The notes: generated by a model from the letters alone, not told the origin. DNA of 33,914 bases from Xanthobacteraceae bacterium (GCA_025929595.1 JAICQA010000002.1:1-33914); one strand, 5' to 3'. Numbered from the stretch's first letter, positions 19,302-29,080 are shown. Made by a program: numbers and translations.

Positions 19302-20612
19302 TCAGGCGATACCCGGAACGGAGCGCGTGCTCTGCGCCGTGGTGTCGCCGCTTTGTGCGCCCCTGCGTCCAACCACCCGGTTTCGGCCGGCGAATTTCGC
19401 GTCATAGAGCCGCGTATCGGCGCTCGCGAACAGTGACGACAGGTTTTCGCCGTCATAGGGGCAGGTGGCGACTCCGGCGCTGATGGTCACCGGAAGTTTT
19501 TCCGCCGCCGAATGCGATTCGATCGCGCGCCGGAGCCGCTCCGCGACCGCGAGCGCCGTGTCGTGATTCATGCCGTCGGCAAGGATGACGAACTCGTCGC
19601 CGCCATAGCGGTAGATATTGTCGGAACTGCGCATGGTCTCGGTGAGCTTCTGGCCGACGAGTTTCAGCACCTGGTCGCCGGTCGAATGGCCGTGACGGTC
19701 GTTCGTGGCCTTGAAGCCGTCGATGTCCACAAGGATCAGGCTGATCGAGCGTCCCGCCGCGATCATGTCGGCGACGCGCATCGGCCCCTGCCGCTCCAGC
19801 CGCCCGCGGTCGTAAAGCCCGGTGAGGCCATCACGACCGGTCTGTTCGAGCAATTCCTGATAGCGCTCGCGGTAGGTGAGGGCGTCGAACACGTCGGCGA
19901 GCCGCGGACGGATTTCGAGCTTGCCGCCTTCGGCCTCGAACCAGCGCAGATACGCCCCGGTCATGCCGGCGAACACCGCTGCCGCCACCATTTTGCCGAT
20001 CCATCCGCCATACAGCACGGCGACCGGGACGTCGGCGAAGTAGTAAAGCGCGAGGAAGAATCCGACCTGGTCGAAGCTCAGCACCACGGCGGCGCTCAGC
20101 GCGATGCGCGCCGTCACGTTGCGCCCAAGCCACGAGGCCGATCGCTCGTACAGAAGAATGAGCAGGATGCTGTCCACGAACAGCAGCAGCGTGCCGAAGA
20201 TCATCAGCCCGCCCATTTGGTCGAGGAACGGGAAATCGGGTATCTGCTCCGGCGCCGGCGACACGATGTCGTGGTGGCGCATGACCCAGATCAGCGCGAC
20301 GATCAGGAAATTGCCGAACAGGAGTCCGTAGATCGGCTGCCGCACCGCCTCCGCGTCCTCGCGGATATAGAGCAGCAGCAGCATCACGAGCTTGCCCGAG
20401 AACAGGACGATCGAGCCGGGCGAGAGCGCCGTGCCGAACGGCGCCTGCATGTAGAATATGGCGGCCAGATAGGTCTCGAGGAAATGCAGGCTGCCGAGCG
20501 CGCAGACGAAGACGCCGAGCCCGAACTGGCGCCGCAGGCGGAACAGACCCGCCATCACGCAAAAATAAAGCGCTGCTTCCCCAAGCAGCAGGATCACATT
20601 GCCGTACGCCAC
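19302..20612 (-). CDS. Multi-TM GGDEF diguanylate cyclase
   Basis: Several N-terminal hydrophobic segments; DGLTGLYDRGRLERQ, SDNIYRYGGDEFVILADG; RSSD I-site-like motif 5 aa before GGDEF; GTG start. Confidence 0.92.
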   Translation of the reverse strand: MAYGNVILLLGEAALYFCVMAGLFRLRRQFGLGVFVCALGSLHFLETYLAAIFYMQAPFGTALSPGSIVLFSGKLVMLLLLYIREDAEAVRQPIYGLLFGNFLIVALIWVMRHHDIVSPAPEQIPDFPFLDQMGGLMIFGTLLLFVDSILLILLYERSASWLGRNVTARIALSAAVVLSFDQVGFFLALYYFADVPVAVLYGGWIGKMVAAAVFAGMTGAYLRWFEAEGGKLEIRPRLADVFDALTYRERYQELLEQTGRDGLTGLYDRGRLERQGPMRVADMIAAGRSISLILVDIDGFKATNDRHGHSTGDQVLKLVGQKLTETMRSSDNIYRYGGDEFVILADGMNHDTALAVAERLRRAIESHSAAEKLPVTISAGVATCPYDGENLSSLFASADTRLYDAKFAGRNRVVGRRGAQSGDTTAQSTRSVPGIA

Positions 20613-20657
20613 GCCCCTGTCCCCCTCCGGTTCGAACCGGACCCCCGGGCGACTATA

Positions 20658-21263
20658 ATGGCTTCGCCGTTGAAAAGCGGATTACCGATGCGCAATTTTT
20701 CGCCCGCCATGCACAGGCGCGTTCTCATGGCCCGTCGGTCCGTCCCCGCGCTCATCCTGCTGCTGTGCGGTTGTTTTGGGGCCGCCGCGGGTTCCATCGA
20801 AAGCGCTTATAGCCGGCATGACTACGAGCGTTGCCACAAACTGAGTGACGACGATCCGATCATGGAGCGCCGCTGCGAGGGCCATACCGGCATCCCGGTG
20901 ACTTGGGTCAACGAGCCGGACAGTTCGTCGGTGAGCTTCGGAACCGAGGGCGCGGTCGGCGGCGAATTCGACAAGCGCTTTACCTTCGCGGTGGCCGGCA
21001 ATGTCATCGAATGGCGCGGGCCGGCGGAGAATGGCCGGGTCGTACCCTATGCCGCCATCATCCGTTACCAGCTTTGCGGCGGGGTCGGCGGCCCCTGCGC
21101 GCCGGAGCTCGTCATCTACCGGCTGAACGGGAAGCGCTCGTCCTGCATTGCCGCGACCGTCAACGGCCGGCGGACGGACGCAAATGTTCGCGCCCGCGAG
21201 ATGGCCGACACGTTTGCGCACGGCTTCGATTGCGAGAAAGACAAGGTGCGGGTTGTGGAGTGA
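20658..21263 (+). CDS. Exported hypothetical protein
   Basis: N-terminal hydrophobic segment (VPALILLLCGCFGAAAGS) and Cys-rich mature part; alternative ATG at 20688; the ORF-track extension upstream to 19512 is antisense to the GGDEF gene. Confidence 0.65.
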   Translation: MASPLKSGLPMRNFSPAMHRRVLMARRSVPALILLLCGCFGAAAGSIESAYSRHDYERCHKLSDDDPIMERRCEGHTGIPVTWVNEPDSSSVSFGTEGAVGGEFDKRFTFAVAGNVIEWRGPAENGRVVPYAAIIRYQLCGGVGGPCAPELVIYRLNGKRSSCIAATVNGRRTDANVRAREMADTFAHGFDCEKDKVRVVE

Positions 21264-21281
21264 CGGGTTGATAAGCCGCTC

Positions 21282-21355
21282 GTCCCCGCGAAGGCGGGGA
21301 CCCAGAGCAACAAGCGAGGCGTCCTAAGGTTCTGGATTCCCGCTTGCGCGGGAAT
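21282..21355. repeat. Pair of short palindromes (REP/BIME-like intergenic element)
   Basis: GTCCCCGC-GAAG-GCGGGGAC (21282-21301) and ATTCCCGC-TTGC-GCGGGAAT (21336-21355), in mirrored context CCCAG...CTGG. Confidence 0.75.
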
Positions 21356-21367
21356 GAGCGGAAATAC

Positions 21368-22309
21368 TTAGCGCCGCTTCGCCTCGATTGCGTCCCAGAT
21401 CATCGCCGCTACATCCGGCCCGCCGACATTCCGGATCGCGCGCACGCCGGTGGGCGACGTCACGTTGATCTCGGTGAGGAAGCCGTCGATCACGTCGATG
21501 CCGACGAACAAGAGTCCGCGTTCCCGGAGCGCCGGACCGATGCGTTTGCAGATTTCCTGTTCGCGCTTCGAGAGGTCGGTCGCCTTGGGCGAGCCGCCCC
21601 GCACCATGTTCGAGCGCAAATCCCCTTCCGCCGGCACGCGGTTGACCGCGCCCGCGAATTCGCCCTCGACGAGAATGATGCGCTTGTCGCCCTGCTTCAC
21701 CTCGGGCAGGAATTTCTGGATCACCCATTGCTCGCGGAACAGCGACGTGAAGAGATCGAACAGCGATCCGAAATTGAGATCGTCCTTGCGCAGCAAAAAG
21801 ACGCCTTCGCCGCCCTTGCCGTAGAGCGGCTTCATCACGATGTCGCCGTGCCTGGCGCGGAAGGCCTTGATTGCGTCGAGGTCACGCGACAGCAATGTCG
21901 GCGGCATCAGGTCGACGAATTCCGTCACGAACATTTTTTCCGGCGCATTCCGCACCGAGGCCGGGTCGTTCACCACCATCGTCTTCGGATGCACGCGCTC
22001 GAGCAAATGCGTCGTCGTGATGTAGGCGAGATCGAACGGCGGGTCCTGGCGCAGCAGCACCACGTCGAAGCTCGACACTTCGGTGTTTTTCAGTTCGCCG
22101 AGCGTGAAATGTTCGCCTTGGCTATCTTTCACCGAAAGCGTCTGCGCGTTCGCGACGACCTTGCCGTCGAGCATCGAGAGCCGGTCGGGCGTGAAATAAG
22201 AGAGCTTGTGCCCGCGCGCCTGCGCTTCCAGGAGCACCGCGAAGGTCGAGTCGCCCGCGATCTTGATGCGCTCGATCGGGTCCATCTGCACGGCGACATT
22301 CAGGGCCAA
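21368..22309 (-). CDS. gshB: Glutathione synthetase
   Basis: [63 protein letters not shown] start 5 nt after AGGAGG. Confidence 0.93.
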   Translation of the reverse strand: MALNVAVQMDPIERIKIAGDSTFAVLLEAQARGHKLSYFTPDRLSMLDGKVVANAQTLSVKDSQGEHFTLGELKNTEVSSFDVVLLRQDPPFDLAYITTTHLLERVHPKTMVVNDPASVRNAPEKMFVTEFVDLMPPTLLSRDLDAIKAFRARHGDIVMKPLYGKGGEGVFLLRKDDLNFGSLFDLFTSLFREQWVIQKFLPEVKQGDKRIILVEGEFAGAVNRVPAEGDLRSNMVRGGSPKATDLSKREQEICKRIGPALRERGLLFVGIDVIDGFLTEINVTSPTGVRAIRNVGGPDVAAMIWDAIEAKRR

Positions 22310-22319
22310 GCGATCCTCC

Positions 22320-22688
22320 TCAGCTTTCGGACTCGAACGCCGCTTCAATGTGTTGCGGCAGCCGCCGCGGCGCAATCAGCACCGCGTCGAAACGGATGTC
22401 ATATCCCGCATGTTCGGGGTGCGCCGCAAGCCACGCTTCCGCGGCACCCGCAATGCGCCTTTGCTGACGCGGCAGCACGGCAAAGGCCGCGTCGTCGAGC
22501 CGTGCGCGCGCCTTCACCTCGACGAACACGATGGTCTTACCCCGCCGCATGACGAGATCGACCTCGCCGAGCGGGCTTTTCCAGCGCCGCGCCAACTCCC
22601 GGTAGCCTTTCGCGTTGAGGAGAAGGGCTGCGCGTCCCTCGGCCGAGACGCCGAGCCTGAAGGCGGCACTCCGGCGCGGATCGCTCAC
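22320..22688 (-). CDS. yraN: YraN/UPF0102 family endonuclease-like protein
   Basis: 122 aa; [44 protein letters not shown]. Confidence 0.93.
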   Translation of the reverse strand: MSDPRRSAAFRLGVSAEGRAALLLNAKGYRELARRWKSPLGEVDLVMRRGKTIVFVEVKARARLDDAAFAVLPRQQRRIAGAAEAWLAAHPEHAGYDIRFDAVLIAPRRLPQHIEAAFESES

Positions 22689-23602
22689 TTCCTCTTCCCC
22701 TGTTGGCCGGCGAGGTCGAGCGCGCGTTGATAGACGGCGCGGCGCTTCACTCCGGTGGCGGTGGCGACAGCGTCGGCTGCATCCTTCACCGACATGCTCC
22801 GGAGGGCGGCCTTGAGCTGGCCGTCGAGCGCGTCGGCGCTGATCGCTGCGTCCGTCTCATTCGGCGGTGCGATCACAACGACGATCTCGCCCTTCGGCTC
22901 GCCTGCCATTGCATAATGCCCGGCGAGCGCCACGAGCGTGCCGCGCCGCACTTCCTCGAATGCTTTGGTCAGTTCGCGGCAGACGGCGCCCGCGCGGCCG
23001 CCAAGTCCGTCCGCGAGATCGGCAAGACTCGCGCTAAGACGAGGGCCGGTCTCATAGAGCACGAGCGTCGCCGGGATCGCCGCGAGTTCGCCGATGCGCG
23101 TTTTCCGCTGTCCGCTTTTCGCGGGGAGAAAACCTTCGAAGAAAAAACGATCGGTGGGAAGCCCGGCGGCAACGAGTGCCGCGAGCGCCGCAGATGCGCC
23201 CGGCACCGGAAAAACTTTGTGCCCCGCTGCAAGCGCGGCCTCGACGAGTTTGTAGCCGGGGTCCGAGACGAGCGGCGTGCCTGCGTCCGAGACGAGCGCG
23301 ACCGTTGCGCCGTCGCCGAGCTTCGCGAGCACGCGCGGACGGACGTTTGCCGCATTGTGTTCGTGATAGGCGAGGAGCTGCGGCCGCAGGCCGTAGCGGT
23401 CGAGGAGCCGCCGCGTGACCCGCGTGTCCTCGCACAGCACCAGATCGGCGCTCGCGAGCACCGAGAGCGCGCGCAGCGTCACGTCGGCAAGGTTCCCGAT
23501 CGGCGTCGCCGTTACATAGAGCCCGGGCGCGAGCTTCACAGGCTCGATCACGAGCGTCGGCGTCCGGCCCGTCCCTGCCGATGAATCGCGCCCTTGCTGC
23601 AT
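22685..23602 (-). CDS. rsmI: 16S rRNA (cytidine(1402)-2'-O)-methyltransferase
   Basis: LYVTATPIGNLADVTLRALSVLASADLVLCEDTRVTRRLLDRYG, ALVSDAGTPLVSDPGYKLV. Confidence 0.95.
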   Translation of the reverse strand: MQQGRDSSAGTGRTPTLVIEPVKLAPGLYVTATPIGNLADVTLRALSVLASADLVLCEDTRVTRRLLDRYGLRPQLLAYHEHNAANVRPRVLAKLGDGATVALVSDAGTPLVSDPGYKLVEAALAAGHKVFPVPGASAALAALVAAGLPTDRFFFEGFLPAKSGQRKTRIGELAAIPATLVLYETGPRLSASLADLADGLGGRAGAVCRELTKAFEEVRRGTLVALAGHYAMAGEPKGEIVVVIAPPNETDAAISADALDGQLKAALRSMSVKDAADAVATATGVKRRAVYQRALDLAGQQGKRK

Positions 23603-23848
23603 GAACGGTGGCCGCCCGGTGTGAATTGCGGGAGTCTAACGCTGCCAAGTGCCCGTGAATACAGGGAAAACAGCCCGAAAAACGCAGTAGTAACTTTGAC
23701 ATGGGCATGTTGCTGCCGCACAGTCCGGGCAGTGGGGTACCTGCTCGCCGCCGGACACGGTCCGGGACATGGGGATGTCTCGGCCCACCGCGTTCGAAGA
23801 TGGCCAAGGGCCAACAGGCTCGCGGCCGGGCCGGTTCGAGGGGATTGG

Positions 23849-25090
23849 ATGGTATCGGTTGCGTATTCGCCCGCAGGCGGGCTCGCTCGCGCTCGTGGCG
23901 CCCGCGCTGCAAGCATCGTTGCGTTCTGCGCGCTGCTGCTGGCGGGCTGCGCCGGCCAGTCGGGCGGGCCGCAGTTTGATTCCGTGTTCGGGGACGCGCC
24001 GCAGGACCCGATGCTGCACCAGCAGGCGCAGCAGCCCATGGGCAATCCGGCGGGCGTCCGTGTCGGTCTTATCCTGCCGCTGAGCGCATCGGGCAACGCG
24101 GGTGCGGCCGCGCAGTCCATGCGCAATGCCGCCGAGCTCGCGCTCGCCGAATTTGGCAATCCCAATATCCAGTTGATCGTCAAGGACGACGGCGGCAACG
24201 CGCATGGCGCCCAGATGTCGGCGGAGCAGGCGCTGACCGAAGGCGCCGAAATCGTGCTCGGACCGCTGTTCAGCCACGCCGTTGCCGCTGCGGGCCAGAC
24301 GACGCGCAATCGCGGCGTGCCGATGATCGCGTTCTCGACCGACGCCAATGTGGCGGCGCGCGGCGTCTATCTGCTGAGCTTCCTGCCCGAGACCGATGTG
24401 GAACGCGTCACGCGCCACGCGATCGCGAACAAGCGCCGCTCCTTCATCGCGCTCCTGCCTGACAATGCGTACGGAACCGTCGTCGAAGGAACGTTCAAGC
24501 AGGTCGTTGCCTCCGGCGGCGGCCGCATCGTCGCGCTCGAACATTATCCGAACGATCCGGCGCGCATCGCCGAAACGGTGAAGAAGGTCGCAGGCGCCGC
24601 ACGCATCGCAGATGCGGTCTTCATCGCCGATGCCGCCGACGTGACGCCGCAGATCGTGCAGGCGCTGGTTGCAAACGGCGTCTCGCCGCGCCGCCTGAAA
24701 TTCATGGGAACGGGACTCTGGGACGATCCGAAACTGTTTTCCGATCCGAACTTGCAGGGCGCCTGGTTCGCGGCGCCCGACGCAACGGGCTTCCGCAATT
24801 TCGCGACGCGCTACCGCGCGCGCTTCGGTGCCGAGCCCGCGCGCACGGCGAGCCTGGCCTACGATGCCGTCTCGCTGGTCGCTGCGCTCGTGAAGACGCA
24901 GGGACCGAACCGGTTCTCCGAAGAAATCCTCACCAATCCGTCCGGCTTCGCCGGCACCGACGGCGTCTTCCGCTTCAAGCGCGACGGCACGAGCGAGCGC
25001 GGACTCGCGATCATGGAAATCCACAGTGGCTCGGCGCGCGTCGTGAGCCCGGCACCGACGACATTCGCGACCAGCGCGCTGTCGAACTGA
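23849..25090 (+). CDS. LpoA/LppC-like penicillin-binding protein activator, lipoprotein with PBP type 1 fold
   Basis: Lipobox LLLAGCAGQSG; VGLILPLSASGNAGAAAQSMRNAAELALAEF; ALLPDNAYGTVVEGTF; adjacent to rsmI and yraN. Confidence 0.88.
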   Translation: MVSVAYSPAGGLARARGARAASIVAFCALLLAGCAGQSGGPQFDSVFGDAPQDPMLHQQAQQPMGNPAGVRVGLILPLSASGNAGAAAQSMRNAAELALAEFGNPNIQLIVKDDGGNAHGAQMSAEQALTEGAEIVLGPLFSHAVAAAGQTTRNRGVPMIAFSTDANVAARGVYLLSFLPETDVERVTRHAIANKRRSFIALLPDNAYGTVVEGTFKQVVASGGGRIVALEHYPNDPARIAETVKKVAGAARIADAVFIADAADVTPQIVQALVANGVSPRRLKFMGTGLWDDPKLFSDPNLQGAWFAAPDATGFRNFATRYRARFGAEPARTASLAYDAVSLVAALVKTQGPNRFSEEILTNPSGFAGTDGVFRFKRDGTSERGLAIMEIHSGSARVVSPAPTTFATSALSN

Positions 25091-25120
25091 GCGCGACTCG
25101 CGTTTACTCGCTGAAAACTT

Positions 25121-26275
25121 CTACGCCGCGAGATCCGCGACGATCGCGTCGAGCACGGGAAAGCCGGCGGCCGTCACGCGTAGCCGTCCTTCCGGCGTGC
25201 TTTCGATCAGCCCTTCCTCCGAAAGCGACGAAACACGCGCCGCGTCGAAGTCGCGGCCGGCGAGCAGCCGGAAGCGTTCGCGCTCAATGCCTTCGCGCAG
25301 CCGCAGGCCCATGACGAGGAATTCGTCGGCGCGCTCGATCGCGCCAAGCTGTTCGTCTTCCACGAGCCCGTGGCCTTCCGCCTCGACGCGCGCGAGCCAG
25401 CGCTCGGGATGACGTTCCGTGGCGGTCGCAAACCGGCCGCCGAATACGTTGAGCCGCCCGTGAGCGCCCGGCCCCGCGCCGGCATATTCGCCCGAGCGCC
25501 AGTAAACGAGATTGTGTCGGCTTTCCGCGCCCGGCCGCGCGTGATTGGAAATCTCATAGGCGGAAAAACCCGCCGCCTCGCAGGTCTCCTGCGTCACGTC
25601 CCACAGCGCGCGCGCCAGGTCGCTGTCCGGAATCTTCAGCTTGCCCGCGCGATAGAGATTGGCGAACGGCGTGCCGTCCTCGATGGTGAGCTGATAAAGC
25701 GAGTGATGCTCGATGCCTTCGGCGAGCGCGCAACTCAATTCCTCGCGCCACGCTTCCGGCGTCTGGCCGGGCCGTGCGTAAATGAGATCAAACGAAACGC
25801 GCGGAAAAGTCTGCTTCGCGATGCCGACGGCCTTGAGCGCTTCTTCCGCCGTGTGCATCCGCCCGAGTCCCTTGAGCGACACGTCGTCAAGCGCCTGCAC
25901 GCCGAGCGACACGCGGTTGACGCCCGCCGCGCGATAGCCGCGGAAACGTTCGGCCTCGACGCTGGTCGGATTTGCCTCGAGCGTGATCTCGGCGTCATTC
26001 TTGAGCGTCCAGAGCTTCGCGATGGTTTCGAGCACGGACGAGACCGTCTCCGGCTTCATGAGCGACGGCGTGCCGCCGCCGAAAAAAACGCTCACCGCGT
26101 CGCGCGGTCCCGTGCGCTCGGCGAAATGCGCGAGCTCGGTCGCAATCGCACGCGCGAAACGCGCCTCGTCCGGCGCCTCGTGCCGCACATGGCTGTTGAA
26201 GTCACAATAAGGGCATTTGGCCAGGCAGAAGGGCCAATGCACATAGACGCCGAAAGCGGAATCAGCCGCGCTCAT
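25121..26275 (-). CDS. hemW: Radical SAM heme chaperone HemW (coproporphyrinogen III oxidase-like)
   Basis: FGVYVHWPFCLAKCPYCDFNSHV, VFFGGGTPSLM, EITLEANPTSVE; start MSAADSAFG. Confidence 0.92.
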   Translation of the reverse strand: MSAADSAFGVYVHWPFCLAKCPYCDFNSHVRHEAPDEARFARAIATELAHFAERTGPRDAVSVFFGGGTPSLMKPETVSSVLETIAKLWTLKNDAEITLEANPTSVEAERFRGYRAAGVNRVSLGVQALDDVSLKGLGRMHTAEEALKAVGIAKQTFPRVSFDLIYARPGQTPEAWREELSCALAEGIEHHSLYQLTIEDGTPFANLYRAGKLKIPDSDLARALWDVTQETCEAAGFSAYEISNHARPGAESRHNLVYWRSGEYAGAGPGAHGRLNVFGGRFATATERHPERWLARVEAEGHGLVEDEQLGAIERADEFLVMGLRLREGIERERFRLLAGRDFDAARVSSLSEEGLIESTPEGRLRVTAAGFPVLDAIVADLAA

Positions 26276-26297
26276 GGGGCCGATATGGCACCGAACC

Positions 26298-26352
26298 GCC
26301 CGCATGGCGAGCGCGGCGAGCACCCATGCGGGCAAATAACAAGCCCGTATGG
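26298..26352 (-). promoter_or_regulatory. Overlapping, mutually exclusive hairpins between aldo/keto reductase and hemW
   Basis: GCCCGCATGG (26298-26307), its perfect inverse CCATGCGGGC (26324-26333) and a second copy GCCCGTATGG (26343-26352). Confidence 0.5.
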
Positions 26353-26371
26353 CGAGCGCCGTGACGTACGC

Positions 26372-27319
26372 TTAAACGCCCGATTTGGTCAGGGTTTCCA
26401 AGTCATTGGCCGAGAGCGATAGCCGGGCCCCGCGTCCGAGGCTCTCAACCTGTTGGACCGACGTCGCTGACGCGATCGGCGCGGTGACGTCGGGCTGTGC
26501 GGCGAGCCACGCCAGCGCGATTTCGGAGAGCGCGGCGCCGGTCCGCGCCGCCACATCATCCATGGCGGCGAGAATGCGTTTGCCCTTCGCGTCGAGATAT
26601 TTCATCGCGCCCTTGCCGCGCGCGCTTTTGCCCGCGTCGGCCCCGGACCGGTACTTGCCGGTGAGGAAGCCCGAAGCGAGGCCGTAATAGGGAATGCTGC
26701 CCAGTCCCTCGCGCAGCACGATGTCGCGCACCGCGCCCTCAAACTTGCTGCGGCTGTAAAGATTGTACTCGTTCTGGATGACTTCGTAGCGCGGCCAGCC
26801 GTTCGCGGTTGAAACCTTCAGCGCGTCGCTCAGCAATTTCTCGTCGTAGTTCGAGCAGCCGATCGCGCGCACCTTGCCCGCGGCGACGAGCTTTGAAAAT
26901 GCTTCGAGCGTCTCCTCCTGCGTCACCGTGTCGTCCGGCCAGTGCGCGAAATAGAGGTCGATGTAATCGGTTTGCAGCCGACGCAACGAAGCTTCGATCG
27001 CTTCCGCGATATGGCGTGCGCTCAGGTCCTTCTTGCCCTGCCCCATGTCGCTGCCGACTTTGGTGAAGACATGCAGCTTCGCGCGATTGCCGCGCGCCTT
27101 CATCCATTTGCCGATGATGTTCTCCGATTCGCCGCCCTGATGGCCCGGCACCCAGCGCGAATAGGCATTTGCCGTGTCGATGGCGGTGAAGCCCTCGGCC
27201 GCGAACGCGTCGAGAATGTAGAACGACGTTTTCTCGTCCGCCGTCCAGCCGAACACGTTGCCGCCCAGCACGAGCGGCGCGATCTCGATTCCCGAACGGC
27301 CAAGAGGTCGCGGTATCAT
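26372..27319 (-). CDS. Aldo/keto reductase
   Basis: RPLGRSGIEIAPLVLGGNVFGW, AIDTANAYS, YIDLYFAHWPDD, IGCSNYDEKLL; start MIPRPLG. Confidence 0.92.
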   Translation of the reverse strand: MIPRPLGRSGIEIAPLVLGGNVFGWTADEKTSFYILDAFAAEGFTAIDTANAYSRWVPGHQGGESENIIGKWMKARGNRAKLHVFTKVGSDMGQGKKDLSARHIAEAIEASLRRLQTDYIDLYFAHWPDDTVTQEETLEAFSKLVAAGKVRAIGCSNYDEKLLSDALKVSTANGWPRYEVIQNEYNLYSRSKFEGAVRDIVLREGLGSIPYYGLASGFLTGKYRSGADAGKSARGKGAMKYLDAKGKRILAAMDDVAARTGAALSEIALAWLAAQPDVTAPIASATSVQQVESLGRGARLSLSANDLETLTKSGV

Positions 27320-27349
27320 GTCAGGGATCTGCGGGCGGTGAGTATTGCA

Positions 27350-27377
27350 GCGATGCGGCCTCGGCAGGCCGCATCGC
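27350..27377 (-). terminator. Hairpin downstream of the Bug/TctC-type SBP gene
   Basis: 12-bp perfect stem GCGATGCGGCCT-CGGC-AGGCCGCATCGC 10 nt downstream of the stop; no strong U tract. Confidence 0.55.
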
Positions 27378-27387
27378 GTCTCGTCGG

Positions 27388-28377
27388 TTACATCTTGGGA
27401 ATGTTGGCGAGGCGCACAAGTTCTTCCCATTCGTCGACGGTTTCGACCAGCAGCTTGTGCGTGTCCTTCGGCGTCGAATGGAAGACATCGGCGCCGATCT
27501 TTTGATGGAACTCGACCACATCCTTTTGACTCAGCATTTTGGCGAACAGCTCATTCCATTTCTGAACGATCGGTTCGGGCGTTCCGCTTGCCACGAACGC
27601 GCCCCACCAGCCCATGTGACCCATATCGACGCCCTGTTCGCGCATGGTCGGGACGTCCGGCATGGCCTTCGTGCGCTCGCCGGAGCCGACCGCGAGAATC
27701 CGGATTCGCCCTTCGCGCGCCTGCGACGACCCAAAGGCCGCATCGAAGGAGGAGAAGTCGAGGCGGCCGCTGAGCAGATCGTTCATGGAATCAATACTGC
27801 TGCGGTAGGTCACTTGCATCGTCTGCAGGCCCATGCGCGCCTTGTAGATCTCGCCCATGATCTTCGCCGAGGTGGATCCGGCGCCATAATTTGCATCGGC
27901 GCCCTTCTTCTTGAGAATTTCCGTCAGTTCGCGGACGTTCTTCGCAGGATGGTTGGCGGCGACGACCAGCGTGAACGGCGCCCTGCTGATCGTCGAGACC
28001 GGTTGCAGCGCCTTCCGCACGTCGAACGGCGGGTTTTTGAGCAAATGCATGTTGCCCGCGGTCGCGCTGCCCGAATGGACATAAACGGTGTAACCGTCGC
28101 GCCGCGACTCGACGACATGGCGCGCGGCGATGTTGCCGGCGGCGCCGGGCTTGTTCTCGACGATGATGTTCTGGCCGACGATGGCGGACATCTTGTCCGC
28201 GAGATACCGGACCTGAATATCCGCGCCGCTTCCGGCCGGGAACGCGCACACAAAGCTGATCTGACCGCCGCGCGGGAAATCGTCCGCGTGACCTGGTCCG
28301 CTCATGGCCGGGAATAGCGCCGCAAGCGCCGCGGCGAACACGATTGCTCTCGTTGCGCGATCCATTTGCTCCTCCAT
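27388..28377 (-). CDS. Tripartite tricarboxylate transporter (Bug/TctC family) substrate-binding protein
   Basis: ISFVCAFPAGSGADIQVRYLADKMSAIVGQNIIVENKPGAAGNIAARHV; signal peptide. Confidence 0.92.
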   Translation of the reverse strand: MEEQMDRATRAIVFAAALAALFPAMSGPGHADDFPRGGQISFVCAFPAGSGADIQVRYLADKMSAIVGQNIIVENKPGAAGNIAARHVVESRRDGYTVYVHSGSATAGNMHLLKNPPFDVRKALQPVSTISRAPFTLVVAANHPAKNVRELTEILKKKGADANYGAGSTSAKIMGEIYKARMGLQTMQVTYRSSIDSMNDLLSGRLDFSSFDAAFGSSQAREGRIRILAVGSGERTKAMPDVPTMREQGVDMGHMGWWGAFVASGTPEPIVQKWNELFAKMLSQKDVVEFHQKIGADVFHSTPKDTHKLLVETVDEWEELVRLANIPKM

Positions 28378-28442
28378 CTTTTATTTTTGGCGGTGAACTG
28401 TAATGGCTGCGCGACGGCCGTGTCTACGTGCGGATGTTCGAG

Positions 28443-29078
28443 CTACGCACGCGAAAGGCATGCCGCGGCCAGCGCCATGAACGCGCGTGCCCGGTGCGAC
28501 AATCCTTGCCCACGCGGCGGCAGGCCGTGCTTTTCCCCGGCGGACATTTCGCCGAACGTACGGTCATGCCCGTTGGGCAGAAACATCGGATCGTAGCCGA
28601 AGCCGTTGGAACCACGCGGCGGCCAGACAAGCGTGCCGTCGATCCGGCCTATAAACCGCTCTTCATGCCCATCCGGCCAACTGACGGAGAGCGCCGACAC
28701 GAATGCCGCGCGTCGGCTGGAAGGCGTGGTCGCGCCCTTGAGTGCGAGCTTCTCCTCAATGACGCGCATGGCGCGCGCGAAATCCTTGTCGGGCGCGGCC
28801 CACCGCGCCGAATGAATGCCCGGATCGCCGCCGAGCGCCTCGACCGTCAGGCCGGAGTCGTCGGCAAAGGCCGGCAACTGCGTCGCGCGCGCGGCCGCTT
28901 CCGATTTGATGCGCGCATTCTCGGCGAAACTCGTGCCTGTTTCGTCGGGCTCCGGCAGTCCAAGCTCGCCGGCCGAAACGGCCTCGACGCCGTAAGGCGC
29001 GAGCAGTTCGCGCATTTCCCGGAGCTTGCCGGGGTTGTGGGTCGCGATCACCACGCGCCCTTCGAGCCCGCGGGCCAT
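28443..29078 (-). CDS. rdgB: Non-canonical purine NTP pyrophosphatase (XTP/dITP diphosphatase)
   Basis: [53 protein letters not shown]. Confidence 0.95.
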   Translation of the reverse strand: MARGLEGRVVIATHNPGKLREMRELLAPYGVEAVSAGELGLPEPDETGTSFAENARIKSEAAARATQLPAFADDSGLTVEALGGDPGIHSARWAAPDKDFARAMRVIEEKLALKGATTPSSRRAAFVSALSVSWPDGHEERFIGRIDGTLVWPPRGSNGFGYDPMFLPNGHDRTFGEMSAGEKHGLPPRGQGLSHRARAFMALAAACLSRA

Positions 29079-29080
29079 GA

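Noticed and set aside
19512-20657. Upstream extension of the 583-aa + ORF
   Set aside because: Antisense to the GGDEF gene; only the part from 20658 (or 20688) has a plausible signal peptide
23636-25024. 462-aa minus-strand ORF opposite the LpoA-like gene
   Set aside because: Shadow ORF; the + strand has lipobox and PBP-fold motifs
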